This document shows, piece after piece, positions 44,578 through 53,696 of a stretch of DNA of 64,000 bases. Source of the DNA: Hydractinia symbiolongicarpus (lineage: Eukaryota; Cnidaria; Hydrozoa; Anthoathecata; Hydractiniidae); contig NC_079878.1 of the NCBI RefSeq assembly GCF_029227915.1, positions 15,936,001 through 16,000,000 of the forward strand, given 5' to 3'. Positions within the stretch are counted from its first letter, which is position 1. Each line of letters opens with the position of its first letter. The position numbers and the translations under genes were made by a program. The notes beneath the pieces were generated by a model that worked only from the letters and a program-made list of their open reading frames with translations, did no database searches and was not told where the DNA came from.

Positions 44578-45202
44578 CTAGGTAGCGCGTACATACTGCG
44601 CAGACTGCAAGTTTTTTAACAATTCTACTCTCGTCTCATCGCGGCCTTTGGCTATTAATTGTTGCCTTTCTTGGTTATTGATTGTTTCCACGATCTTTTT
44701 CGTACGTTGTCGAATCTGCTCCTTTAACAGCATATATTTTTGCTTCTCTTGGTTTATTAGTGAAAATTCATAATCACTTATCACTCCATTCTCGATACTA
44801 TTCAGCTTCGTTTCCGCTAATAATCTTATACTATCAAGTTTCTTACGTTTATAGTTCAATTTCCTTCCACCCTGTTTCAGGGCAGTCTGCCCTAATCCAA
44901 CGGCTATGGCTATCCCACCCATTGCGACGGCGAGTGGTACACCGATACCACTCAGCATGCTCCCAATACCAACACCTGATGTTATAACACTTATTGCTAA
45001 TAGCCCGTGATCCATGTAGTGTACCCAGGTTCCATGCATACCAAATTTTTTAGCGAGTTTTTCACGCTGTTTAATTCGTTTATATTTCGTAGGTATATCT
45101 CGATCTCCTCGATCTTTTTGAGGCGATAGACCTGACTTCGTTATTTTCTTGATCCGGTGCACTCGGCGGTAAGCTCGGGTATAATTTCATAATATCTGTC
45201 AT
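44578..45202 (-). pseudogene. Conserved Polinton membrane protein
   Basis: Starts at 45202 (AGAATAAAT-ATG). A frameshift near 45110 separates the first about 40 codons from an open 190-codon stretch: KKFGMHGTWVHYMDHGLLAI, the hydrophobic Gly-rich segment (SMLSGIGVPLAVAMGGIAIA), KLDSIRLLAETKLNSIENG and a long C-terminal coiled coil. More complete than the element 1 copy. Confidence 0.65.
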
Positions 45203-45204
45203 AT

Positions 45205-45873
45205 TTATTCTATCAGTAAGTGCATCGTTAGTCCTACAAATGACACGTGTTTATCAGGGTGATATTCATCCGTTAACATGAACTCCAGTCTGTCTGTTAA
45301 ACCTTTCAACGGAAGGTAAACAGGGTTATCGAAACTCCACGTCAACATGTCTCCCCATGCGTTCCCTTTTGTTGGAATTACGGCTAAAATTTTTGATTTT
45401 TTACCATCCACCAAGCAATCATCCTCATCTAGCTGAGGGCAAACAAGCCTCAGTCGCTGGTACACGTCAGTTCTGTAGAATGACTCATAGTCACCTTTCA
45501 TATAGTATTATTTACTGGGATTGTAGAGTAGACCCAAGAGCTCTTGTAGTTGTCGATGAATCACTACAGTAAATCCGTCATTAACACGTAGCCTGCATAG
45601 TACATCTTTAAGAACAAAAAGTTGTATCTTGCCCTGTGCTTGGGTATTGACGATGGCCGCGATATCTTCAATCTTATACAGGCTATTCATGATTTCAATT
45701 CTAGTAACCGTCTGATCAGGACCTACTTTACGAATGGTGAAGTCATTATTGCTATATATATTTAACCATGTAAGTCGAATGCTAATCGCCTTGAGAGCGA
45801 TCTTAGTATCCTGCCCTAGGTAGTCCTCAAAAATCGTAGGTTTCTCTATATCTGTGACATACAGCTCTCGCAT
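45205..45873 (-). pseudogene. Putative minor capsid-type protein, one in-frame stop
   Basis: From 45873: DYLGQDTKIALKAISI, YSNNDFTIRKVGPDQTVTRI, DIAAIVNTQAQGKIQLFVL, RQLQELLGL, then a stop at about 45508, then YRTDVYQRLRLVCPQLDEDD and PVYLPLKGLTDRLEFMLTDE. About 220 codons, beta-rich. No LINE fragment here, so this copy shows the undivided arrangement. Confidence 0.55.
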
Positions 45874-45893
45874 CTTTCTTTAAAGAAATAATG
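45871..45893. promoter_or_regulatory. Palindromic spacer between two divergent start codons
   Basis: CAT at 45871 and ATG at 45891 enclose the palindrome TTTCTTTAAAGAAA. It is a shorter version of the element 1 palindrome at 14951-14974. Confidence 0.6.
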
Positions 45894-46982
45894 AATATTT
45901 ATAGCTATAACCCACTGGTAAAGTATGCCCCTCATGGGCGTTATCTCGAGAGACTCAAGGGCTCGGACCTTACCAAGCAGGATATCGTTGTTGATGCCAA
46001 AGGCTCGTCATTTAAAGTAAAATTCCCAGATATCTTCGTGTACTATGTTTTCCGCAGCAATACCTGGCAAAACCACCCCTTCGGCCTCTGGTCGACACAA
46101 TTGAATTTTGCGGTATTTTGCGCTACATCGGCAAGCGGCAATTCAATGCAGCACTTTAATTCTCCATTACCCCTTGTTCGCGCTGTTTATCGATTCCATG
46201 TCTATTTCCAAATTCGAAAAATATTAGCCTGGCTATTCCCGCTTCAATATCTAACCCATTCAATAATCAAAAGCTCCAGCAATTAGCACGTGAATTTGGT
46301 GTATCTTCAAATGAGCAAAAATGGAAAAATGAGAGTATTTTCAGTTCGTGGCAAGCCAAACGTAAAGATTTTCCTGGTGCGGGATCTAGTTATTTCGACG
46401 AGGGATCATGGAGCAGATGGGTAATCGAGAAATCGATCGGCTTAACCCGTATTGGCATTGGCAAAGCGTAAGGTTCTACGCGTATTTGATTCTGGAGAGC
46501 CAAGCCATCGCCCTCTCTAAAATAATCGGGAGTGAGGGCTTCGCGATTGATGCTCAACGACTATACTTGACGACATTCAAACAATTGGTGATTAGACCCA
46601 CGTCGCTGGGTAGGGATATCAGTGAATTCGAGGATGTACTTAGATATGCGAGATCCAACGTAGCCTTCTCGGTAGCATACGGGGTTTGTATGATCCCCTC
46701 AGATATGAACCTGAGGACCGGGAATGTCCAAGGATTTAACAAAAAGATTCTTATAAGTCGGGATCATTTTAATATCGGTATTAATCCCAATATCAATGCT
46801 TCGCGTACTGTTGCCAAGCCCATACCGAGGAAGCATCAATGTCAGCCTTCCCAGGTTGAACGATCAGGACATCATCCGCCACCAGCCTCCTCCGAGGAAG
46901 CTGCTGCTCACGAGGAAACAAAGGTTCTCGTTATCACGCTAGGAGTAGGGGCATTCTAGCATATATTTGGCTAAAAAAATAG
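45891..46982 (+). pseudogene. Polinton structural-type protein with C-terminal anchor
   Basis: The N-terminus is intact here (MNIYSYNPLVKYAPHGRYLE, KGSSFKVKFPDIFVYY, PLVRAVYRFHVYFQIRKIL). A frame change lies between about 46225 and 46405, then YAYLILESQAIALSKIIGSE, DISEFEDVLRYARSNV and a Pro/Ser linker. A last shift near 46955 precedes the membrane helix and the stop at 46980. Counterpart of 14972-16076. Confidence 0.6.
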
Positions 46983-46994
46983 ATGTAATAGTTG

Positions 46995-47019
46995 TCTGGT
47001 AAGCTAGTGGCTTACCAGA
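46995..47019. terminator. Inverted repeat between convergent genes
   Basis: Arms TCTGGTAAGC and GCTTACCAGA, loop TAGTG. Counterpart of 16086-16109 with compensated arm changes. Confidence 0.65.
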
Positions 47020-47033
47020 ACGTTCCATACTTA

Positions 47034-48116
47034 CTATCTCTTCTCAGCCTTATTCCTCCTATTACTCACATAAGTCACTACAATCCCTACGGCTCCTGCA
47101 ATTGCTAAATATATGTGCCTCGCTACATAATCCACAATCTTGGCGGCTACACGGAAAAAGAACGATACGATGGTACCGATGATCCCTGGGAGGGCAGCTC
47201 CCGCTTTGCCAGCAAGGTACTTTAAAAATTTCCCGAGTCTCTCCAATTTTTTTTGAATGAATCCTTTGCTACCACCACCTCCTCCCGCACCTGCTGCCCC
47301 ACCACCCGTGAGCGCCAGGACCAGGGTTGATATCAGTAAGCCCACGGCTGAGACAATGCTGGCAATAGTAATACCTTGTTCTTTGAATAGAATGCTGAGC
47401 TTCTCCCGTAATGAGGTATCATCTCCAACTATTTTCATGAGGGTGTCTTTGATATTTTTCAATTGAATCTGAATTTTCGATGATAGATGTTCTTCTATTG
47501 TCGCCTTTCGGTCATCCTTTAGCTTTTTACGATCTTCCTTGGTCTTATCGAGGTCCTTATCCAAGATAGCTAGCTGTTCCTCACGTCGGACTCAATCGTC
47601 TTTGCCTCAAGCCTCTTGATCTTGATCTCTTGACAGCATCTCGATGTCACCAGCCTTTTCATTGATGGTATCAATATTATTCAGGAGTTCCTGCGCCATC
47701 TTCCTACTACACTTGTTAGGTGTTGAATATTGATCGAATCCCATGGCTCGCAACCTACCAGCGCCCAAGGCTTTTTTTATCGCTCCAATGGATCTCAATT
47801 CACCATTTTGTTTTGTGAGCTCTACGTCATCATATAAAAGCCTGTTCCCATTCATTTCAAAATCATCATAATGTCTGGCATTCGGCTCTCCCAGCTCCTC
47901 AGTAAGAGCTTCGTAGAGACTATCAACCTTCGATATCAGTATTTCCCGTCTTACCGTGTCAGTGAGGCTGCCTCGTAAAGGTGTTGTGGGCTCAGTGCTT
48001 GTTCCTTGAATATCCTCGGGTCGAAGGATCTCACTCTCGGTGTTGAACTCCTCAGACTCCTCTTGAATGTCTTCCTCTGGCGTAAAATCTTGTTCAAACG
48101 CTGGATTTATAGGCAT
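47034..48116 (-). pseudogene. Large coiled-coil and multi-membrane-segment protein, internally deleted
   Basis: Starts at 48116 (GAAATAA-ATG). The acidic N-terminal region (VRREILISKVDSLYEALTEE) is intact to about 47625. Then roughly 240 bp present in element 1 are missing, with ATCAAG microhomology at the join, and the frame shifts. The C-terminal part keeps EQGITIASIVSAVGLLISTL, LAGKAGAALPGIIGTIVSFF and AIAGAVGIVVTYV. Confidence 0.6.
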
Positions 48117-48148
48117 TTATTTCAACCCATGTACCTGTATAAATAAAG

Positions 48149-49416
48149 ATGTCTTTTGGCACAAAATTAGATCCTAACAAAGAGATCAAGACGATGCTCG
48201 GTATGAAAGGCAAACGCCAAAGGGTGAAGATCAGCCATGTACCAAGCACAATTAACCAGAATGAAGATCTCTACGTTGATATTCCTAATTTAGGAAAAAA
48301 TGATGTGATTTTCCCCGGCTCAATCAAGTTGCTTTTTGACTTGGAATTGACTGGTACAAACACCAAACGTACCATCGTTAGCAATATCGGTAAGGCCCTG
48401 GTTCAAAACCTTCGCATAAGCCTTAACGGCCACGAAGTGCAAAATATCTCTGACTACAACACCCTGGCAGTATATCGGGATTTATGAATCCCAAAGTATG
48501 ACCGAGAGAACAACCTAATTCTAGAAGGTATCGACCCCAATGACCGCACCATCAGGGCTCTACAGGCAAAAACCAGCGATCACGCAGGAAATGACGAGGA
48601 AAAGGCGATCGTGGCAGCGTATGGAAATACTTTTGCTATCCCTATTGGCAAAATGTTCGCACTAACTAGAGACTTACCCTTCTATCGAGCAGGCTTACAC
48701 GACAGACTGCAGTTCGTACTGCACTTCGCACAGCACAGCGATATAATTAAAGATGCTGGTACAGCAGCATCTGGAAGCACAGCGGCAAAGGCCGCGGATT
48801 CCTCCTACAAGATCAGCAATATCTGCCTTGAATTTGACAAGTTGGTCAATGAAGACCTGGCCTCCGCGATGATGTTTCGATATAGCCGTTTAGCCCTGCC
48901 GTACGAGAGGATCCTCCGCAGAAAAGTAGTGACCATAAAAAAAAGCTGACACCTCCTACAACCTCCAGATCGACACTCCTACCAAGTCTCTGAAAGGCGT
49001 CCTACTGTTGTTCGTAGCCCGGGGAAAGTGAAGGCCTATAGCGGGGTCAACGAGGTCTTCTATAACTCTAAGATCGAGAAAATTGGCATCACTATTGAGG
49101 GTGAGCCTAACGAACTGTATAGTCACGCCATTCTCCCGAAAGATCACATGGAAAACGTCGTTGAACTTTTTGGTAGCCACGATTCGGATATGACCATTGG
49201 GCAGTTCTTCATGCAAGATAAGCGTTATTTATGGATAGCAGTCCGGATCACAGCCTACATGGTTCTGGCAGACCCCTACAAAGATTAAGCGATGGTATTA
49301 CGGTTCATATGACGAAAAAAGCTGACGGGACCGGTGATATACGGTGTTACGTCTATCTATTAATGGATGCGCAATTGAATATCCTCGACGGTAGGTTTCA
49401 TTCAGTAGAATATTAA
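48149..49416 (+). pseudogene. Major capsid protein (double jelly-roll type)
   Basis: Counterpart of 17398-18672. Motifs: NQNEDLYVDIPNLGKND, IVSNIGKALVQNLRISL, TLAVYRDL followed by an in-frame TGA (48485-48487) where element 1 has Trp, ASGSTAAKAADSSYKISN, RLALPYERILRRKVV, LYSHAILPKDHMENV and IRCYVYLLMDAQLNI. Frameshifts lie in an A run near 48940 and at about 49230. Start context TATAAATAAAG-ATG. Confidence 0.8.
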
Positions 49417-49431
49417 GAGCATTAACATTGT

Positions 49432-49456
49432 TTTTGTAGGCCTTTGGTCTACAAAA
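49432..49456. promoter_or_regulatory. Gene-boundary hairpin after the capsid gene
   Basis: Arms TTTTGTAGGCC and GGTCTACAAAA with one G-T pair, loop TTT, followed by TAAAC-ATG. Counterpart of 18689-18713. Confidence 0.7.
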
Positions 49457-49461
49457 TAAAC

Positions 49462-49860
49462 ATGGAAAACATAGTAGTACTCGCAGGTGGAGCCATTATA
49501 AACGCATTGGCATTTTCAGGCTCAAATTATCTATTCAGCAAACTTAGTGGACATGGCGAGGCAGAACGTAAGAGGCATGATTTAGCGGTTGAGAAATCAC
49601 AAGCTGCTCAAGCCCAATGGGTACGTGACAGACAGAGCAAAATTGACTGGTATAACCAGCAAAGAGAGCTTAAACGTCAAGCTGGGGAGAGTCTCAAGGA
49701 GCTCGACGAGGGTATAAGGGAATACTATATCGCGATGATTCACAAGGCCCCAAAATTGTCAGACTTCTATACCCCATGCAAACAGCAACAAGACGGGGAG
49801 CTGACGTTCATCGTAGGGTCCTTGGCCCTGCTGGGTTTTGCTGTGTACAAGTATATGTAA
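49462..49860 (+). CDS. Polinton protein with two membrane segments and a charged helix
   Basis: 132 residues, intact. VVLAGGAIINALAFSGSNYL, AERKRHDLAVEKSQAAQAQW, LSDFYTPCKQQQDGELTFIV, then a C-terminal membrane helix. The start at 49462 carries AAATAAAC-ATG; the in-frame Met at 49444 lies in the hairpin. Confidence 0.7.
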   Translation: MENIVVLAGGAIINALAFSGSNYLFSKLSGHGEAERKRHDLAVEKSQAAQAQWVRDRQSKIDWYNQQRELKRQAGESLKELDEGIREYYIAMIHKAPKLSDFYTPCKQQQDGELTFIVGSLALLGFAVYKYM

Positions 49861-49887
49861 GGAATATTTTTGATAGGTATAATAAAC

Positions 49888-50893
49888 ATGTCAAAATCAA
49901 AGCATGTTGTTACTCCCGAGGAAGCAGGAAAGATAAGTCAAATCTACTACCAGCCCGAACATCTCTGGACCGGGAGAAAAGCGATCAAACTACTCAGCGA
50001 GCAGAGTAGTCTCTCCAAAAAGAAAGTTATTCACTGGCTATCGCGTCAACTCTTGTGGCTCATACATATTCGAGGGCCAAAACGTATTAACTACCCGCAT
50101 TTCACCATTTCACCATCATCAAATGCATCAATTCGACCTCCTGTATATGCCACTTGACAAGCTGTATGGTAATACGTACAAATATATCCTGACAGGCATT
50201 GACGTGGCCTCAAGATATAAGGTAGCGAGGCTCCTAAGAACTAAGAGAGCTAGCGAGGTTGCAGACATGATCAAAGACATCTACAAGGCAGGACCTCTAC
50301 GATATCAGAGCATATTCCAATGTGATAACGGCTCAGAATTCAAATCAAATGTGAGTACCCTGTTAGAATCCAAGGGTGTGGAAATCAAGCGGGAAACAAC
50401 CAAATACCATCATACTTTCACGGCGTTTGTGGAGTCCTACAACAAAATGTTAGCGGAAAGACTCTTCAAGCCTCAAGATGCGCAGGAGCTGGTCAGTGAC
50501 GAACAGAGTACCACCTGGGTGAAACACTTATACAATATTGTGAAAACCATGAACAACACCAAAACTACCATGATTGGTATGAAACCTTCAAAGGTCATTA
50601 AACTCGATGAAGTACCACTTGCGAAAAGCGAGGAATATCCCGAGGAAAAGCCTTTGCCTGACGATGGATTATACTTGTATCTGCTACAACTCGGCGAGGG
50701 ACACAACGATGCTCGGAGACGCGCAACAGATGCCTATTGGAGCAAGAAAACGTACAGGTTGGATCATATCGTAACTGGTACGAGGTGGCTATACTACTTG
50801 ACAGATGGGCCCGATCGATCTTTCGTATCAGAGCAGCTTATGCTAGTACCAGAGGGTGTTGAACTACCTCCCGAGCATGTGAAAGAATGGTAA
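49888..50893 (+). pseudogene. Retroviral-type (rve) integrase, one frameshift
   Basis: Starts at 49888 (AATAAAC-ATG). HTH-like start (GRKAIKLLSEQSSLSKKKVI); frameshift near 50110-50125. Then DDE residues in MHQFDLLYMP, QCDNGSEFK and FVESYNKMLAERL, and the C-terminal YRLDHIVTGTRWLYYLTDGP, ending VKEW. The rest is open. Its recombination product is seen in the target duplication flanking this element. Confidence 0.88.
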
Positions 50894-50903
50894 TATTTCT
50901 CGA

Positions 50904-50930
50904 TTTTTGTATGTTCATAACATACAAAAA
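50904..50930. terminator. Hairpin between integrase and MSV199/BRO-type gene
   Basis: Perfect 12-bp arms TTTTTGTATGTT and AACATACAAAAA, loop CAT. Covaries with 20147-20174. Confidence 0.75.
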
Positions 50931-50942
50931 CCATAAAAGTAA

Positions 50943-51695
50943 TTATAACATATCAATATCATACAACCCTTCGAATAACTCACGCGTGGCGTCATCTGGT
51001 AAACTAAAATGATTGCGCCATGAATTCGCTACACCGAGATTATTATCCCTGAACCTTTCCCTTGTATGTACGGCATTTGGATCATCACATATTGGATGTC
51101 TCTCGATCATATCTGGATACATATCCCGTAGGGTACGGAGTTGATCATTTAATAAAGATCTACGTTGACAACGAATAATGTAATGAGGGTGTTGGCCCTT
51201 TTTTCCACATTCATTAGGATTGTTCTTGTCAATCACGCATATCTCATTATCATAGGGATAGCCGGTAGGAACATATCTATCACGAAGCTCCGCAATTTCA
51301 AATGTTCTTAGGTCGAGTTGATTTTCTCGCTCTTGAAGGTCATCGTTAAGCATCGCCAGGGCTTGACGATATTCATCGATTTCATTTTGTAATTTTTTGA
51401 TACCCTTCATCGCAAGCCGTTTCATATTCTCAGGAGCCCTTGGTTTTCTAGATCTATGTACAATCTCCAATGAATCATCCAGGGTCACGAAAGCATCGTC
51501 TCCGGTTACTTCCTTGGACCATGCGTCTAACGCATGGTCTATGATCTGATTACGAGGCGTGGTTTTTACGTCTCTGTATGTTGCTCTTATATCAGCAATA
51601 CCCAAAAACCTTCCCAAATCAGCACGCTTAAACATGGGTTGACCCTGGTTGTTTAATAATATCTCAATAGCTGTATCCAAAACTCGTAATGACAT
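50943..51695 (-). CDS. MSV199-like/DUF3627-type protein, intact
   Basis: 250 residues. The N-terminal part (MLNNQ-type start, MFKRADLGRFLGIADIRATY, RNQIIDHALDAW) resembles the MSV199 DNA-binding module, not Bro-N. A coiled coil (IKKLQNEIDEYRQALAMLND) leads into the tail shared with element 1 (LQERENQLDLRTFEIAELRD, NPNECGKKGQHPHYIIRCQR). Probably a viral DNA-binding regulator. The N-terminal swap relative to element 1 is clear. Confidence 0.7.
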   Translation of the reverse strand: MSLRVLDTAIEILLNNQGQPMFKRADLGRFLGIADIRATYRDVKTTPRNQIIDHALDAWSKEVTGDDAFVTLDDSLEIVHRSRKPRAPENMKRLAMKGIKKLQNEIDEYRQALAMLNDDLQERENQLDLRTFEIAELRDRYVPTGYPYDNEICVIDKNNPNECGKKGQHPHYIIRCQRRSLLNDQLRTLRDMYPDMIERHPICDDPNAVHTRERFRDNNLGVANSWRNHFSLPDDATRELFEGLYDIDML

Positions 51696-51701
51696 TTTAT
51701 T

Positions 51702-51893
51702 TTAAATAATGGTTCCAACCAGGGTCCATATCATTAGGACAGATATGAAAAAATACCTATGGATTCTTTCTCTCTCCAGAACATCACGAAGCTCTTCTTG
51801 GAGAGCTTCCAGACTCCGCTCCAAATGTGGGATCCTATCCATTTCTTTATGGCAAGCAGCCAGCTGATTTTCCAATGTTCTGATATATGACAT
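51702..51893 (-). CDS. Small coiled-coil, tail-anchored protein
   Basis: 63 residues. IRTLENQLAACHKEMDRIPH, LEALQEELRDVLERERIHR, then a C-terminal membrane helix. Intact, AATAAAT-ATG start. Counterpart of 20988-21188. Confidence 0.65.
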   Translation of the reverse strand: MSYIRTLENQLAACHKEMDRIPHLERSLEALQEELRDVLERERIHRYFFISVLMIWTLVGTII

Positions 51894-51900
51894 ATTTATT

Positions 51901-52491
51901 TTAGAACACTCCAGGCTCTGGGAATTCTAATCTAATATACAAACACGCGTGCTTGGACCCCTTCAACTGAGCCTTAATAGGCTCCCAATCGCTAATCATA
52001 TTCGTCTCTTGATCCAGCAAAACAAGATCACTTCTCTCGTGCGGATACCACATAAACAGCTGCTTTTTCTGTCTCCTCAGATTTTTGGGAATCGCGGTAT
52101 ACGATTGAGTAAGGAGCCAGAGGCTGTGCTTTCGATGTCTACCACTGATCGCTAATTCCAATAGCGGTTGTCGACGCTTATCCATTGATTCATCAGCGAT
52201 CATATCGTTGACGATGAATAATGTTTCTTCACCTGCCAGCAGAGACGACATTTTCTCGATCCATTCAAATAACTGGTCCTTCCGTTCTATCAAAAACACA
52301 TAATCATCCTTCCAAAGCGATGATTTTTCCAGATAAGTCTTGTTCCTCCGCAGGGTGGGGCAAAGGATTATAATATTATGAAAGCGACCCCTATATTCAT
52401 TTTCCAGAAGGTCCAGGATTCGCTGCGTTTTTCCACATCCCGTGGGCCCACTAAAAATTGCCGTATGGGATTCCTTGATAATATCTAGCAT
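51901..52491 (-). CDS. Genome-packaging ATPase (A32/FtsK-HerA type)
   Basis: About 196 residues. Walker A AIFSGPTGCGKTQ, Walker B-like IVNDMIADES, and ISGRHRKHSLWLLTQSYTAI. Start at 52491 in GAATAAA-ATG, so upstream in-frame Met codons lie in the boundary inverted repeat. Open throughout. Confidence 0.88.
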   Translation of the reverse strand: MLDIIKESHTAIFSGPTGCGKTQRILDLLENEYRGRFHNIIILCPTLRRNKTYLEKSSLWKDDYVFLIERKDQLFEWIEKMSSLLAGEETLFIVNDMIADESMDKRRQPLLELAISGRHRKHSLWLLTQSYTAIPKNLRRQKKQLFMWYPHERSDLVLLDQETNMISDWEPIKAQLKGSKHACLYIRLEFPEPGVF

Positions 52492-52492
52492 T

Positions 52493-52766
52493 TTATTCTT
52501 CGTATATACCACGGGTATATATACGAAATTTACATGGTTTTGGGACTATACTCGCGGGCAACCACCCCTTGCTTACAGCCATCTCACGACTGCCTCGCCC
52601 TGCGGTGAAATATGCGATCATCTTCATAACGTCGGTCGTATCTAGCTTAGTACTAGGGCTCGAGATTCCTAAAAATCGCGTAAGCGAAAGTGAATCCAAG
52701 GTCTACAACACTTTCGTACACCATGTCTATAATCTCCTTTTGCTGAGGGGTAACATTCGAACTCAT
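52493..52766 (-). pseudogene. Conserved small Polinton protein, frameshifted
   Basis: From 52766: SNVTPQQKEIIDM; a deletion of about 11 bp near 52680 relative to element 1 shifts the frame; then FLGISSPSTKLDTTDVMKMI and AVSKGWLPASIVPKP. The C-terminal Trp position is a stop in element 1. Confidence 0.55.
52499..52527. promoter_or_regulatory. Inverted repeat upstream of the ATPase start
   Basis: Arms TTCGTATATACC and GGTATATATACGAA (a TA bulge), overlapping the end of the upstream small gene. Counterpart of 21791-21810. Confidence 0.55.
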
Positions 52767-52780
52767 GGTTTATTATATGT

Positions 52781-53122
52781 CTATCGCATGTGGAAAATAT
52801 CAATATCTGGCTTAGGCTCCTGCCTATCGCTTGGTTGCTGAGCCACTGCAGCAGGCTGCTGGGTAACCGCTGGTCTCTTATGGATAAAATAGTAGGCACC
52901 CGCGATACATGCGATCGCGAGTAGGCTTCCACTAATGTATACGCCACTTCCCATGGACTTGGAGATACCTGTGGTAGGTTCATGACTCTCTTGTGAAGTG
53001 CCTTTGTCCATGTTCTTCTTCAAGTCGGCCTTGTTCGTACGATTCCATTCCACAAGTCTCTTACCAGCAGCAACACGTCCTTCGTTTTTCTTAGTGATTA
53101 CTTGATTAGTTTCCTCGGTCAT
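52781..53122 (-). CDS. Single-pass membrane protein with GRVAAGKRLV motif
   Basis: 113 residues. NEGRVAAGKRLVEWNRTNKA, a linker, one membrane helix (GSGVYISGSLLAIACIAGAY) followed by HKRP, then a Gln/Pro tail. It combines features of the two element 1 paralogues (EWNR of one, membrane helix of the other). Confidence 0.6.
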   Translation of the reverse strand: MTEETNQVITKKNEGRVAAGKRLVEWNRTNKADLKKNMDKGTSQESHEPTTGISKSMGSGVYISGSLLAIACIAGAYYFIHKRPAVTQQPAAVAQQPSDRQEPKPDIDIFHMR

Positions 53123-53124
53123 TT

Positions 53125-53147
53125 CTTATACGTCTAAGACGTATAAG
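53125..53147. promoter_or_regulatory. Hairpin upstream of the GRVAAGKRLV gene
   Basis: Arms CTTATACGTC and GACGTATAAG, loop TAA. Counterpart of 22440-22461 with two compensated pairs. Confidence 0.75.
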
Positions 53148-53165
53148 ATTCACTTCTTTTTTACA

Positions 53166-53691
53166 TTAAGATAGGGGGACTTCAATGGACTTTGAGAGCT
53201 GGGTGTGATTAATCGTATGGGCAGCTACCAACAGAGGCGCGAGGAATCGACCAAAGGCTGTGTACAGGACTATACCCAGGTCAGCCATGGATTCTTTTAT
53301 ACTAGATCCTGGCGTATACAAGGTTGCTGATGGTTTTAGTATACACACTTATCGCATGAGTACTGAGAGCTCTGGCAGTCTTGGCTACTTTCTCATGGAG
53401 GTCTCGTTCGACTACCTCTGCATGTATTTTCTCAATAACCTCGGGTGATGCTTTGTCCAAAAATGCCTCGGTACATTTTTTTCCTAAGAGGTGTGGCTTG
53501 TTTTTGCGGATATCCTTCAAAGCCTGGCGTTTGTCTATTTTTTGATCAACAGCCTCTAATGGTGTATCGACAACATCATCGAATATTTCTGCTAAGTTGT
53601 GAGCCATATTTATTAAACATCGATATTTCAAATAACCGATAATGATCACGATGTATGGGAGCAATATCGAGATCAGTAGTAATAACTCCAT
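53166..53691 (-). pseudogene. N-terminally anchored Polinton protein
   Basis: From 53691 (GAAATAAAAACA-ATG): membrane helix (LLLLISILLPYIVIIIGYL), then MAHNLAEIFDDVVDTPLEAV, KIDKRQALKDIRKNKPHLLG and KTARALSTHAISVYTKTI. A small deletion near 53310 shifts the frame before the second hydrophobic stretch (IVLYTAFGRFLAPLLVAAHT). The anchor is in frame with the rest in both elements. Confidence 0.6.
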
Positions 53692-53696
53692 TGTTT

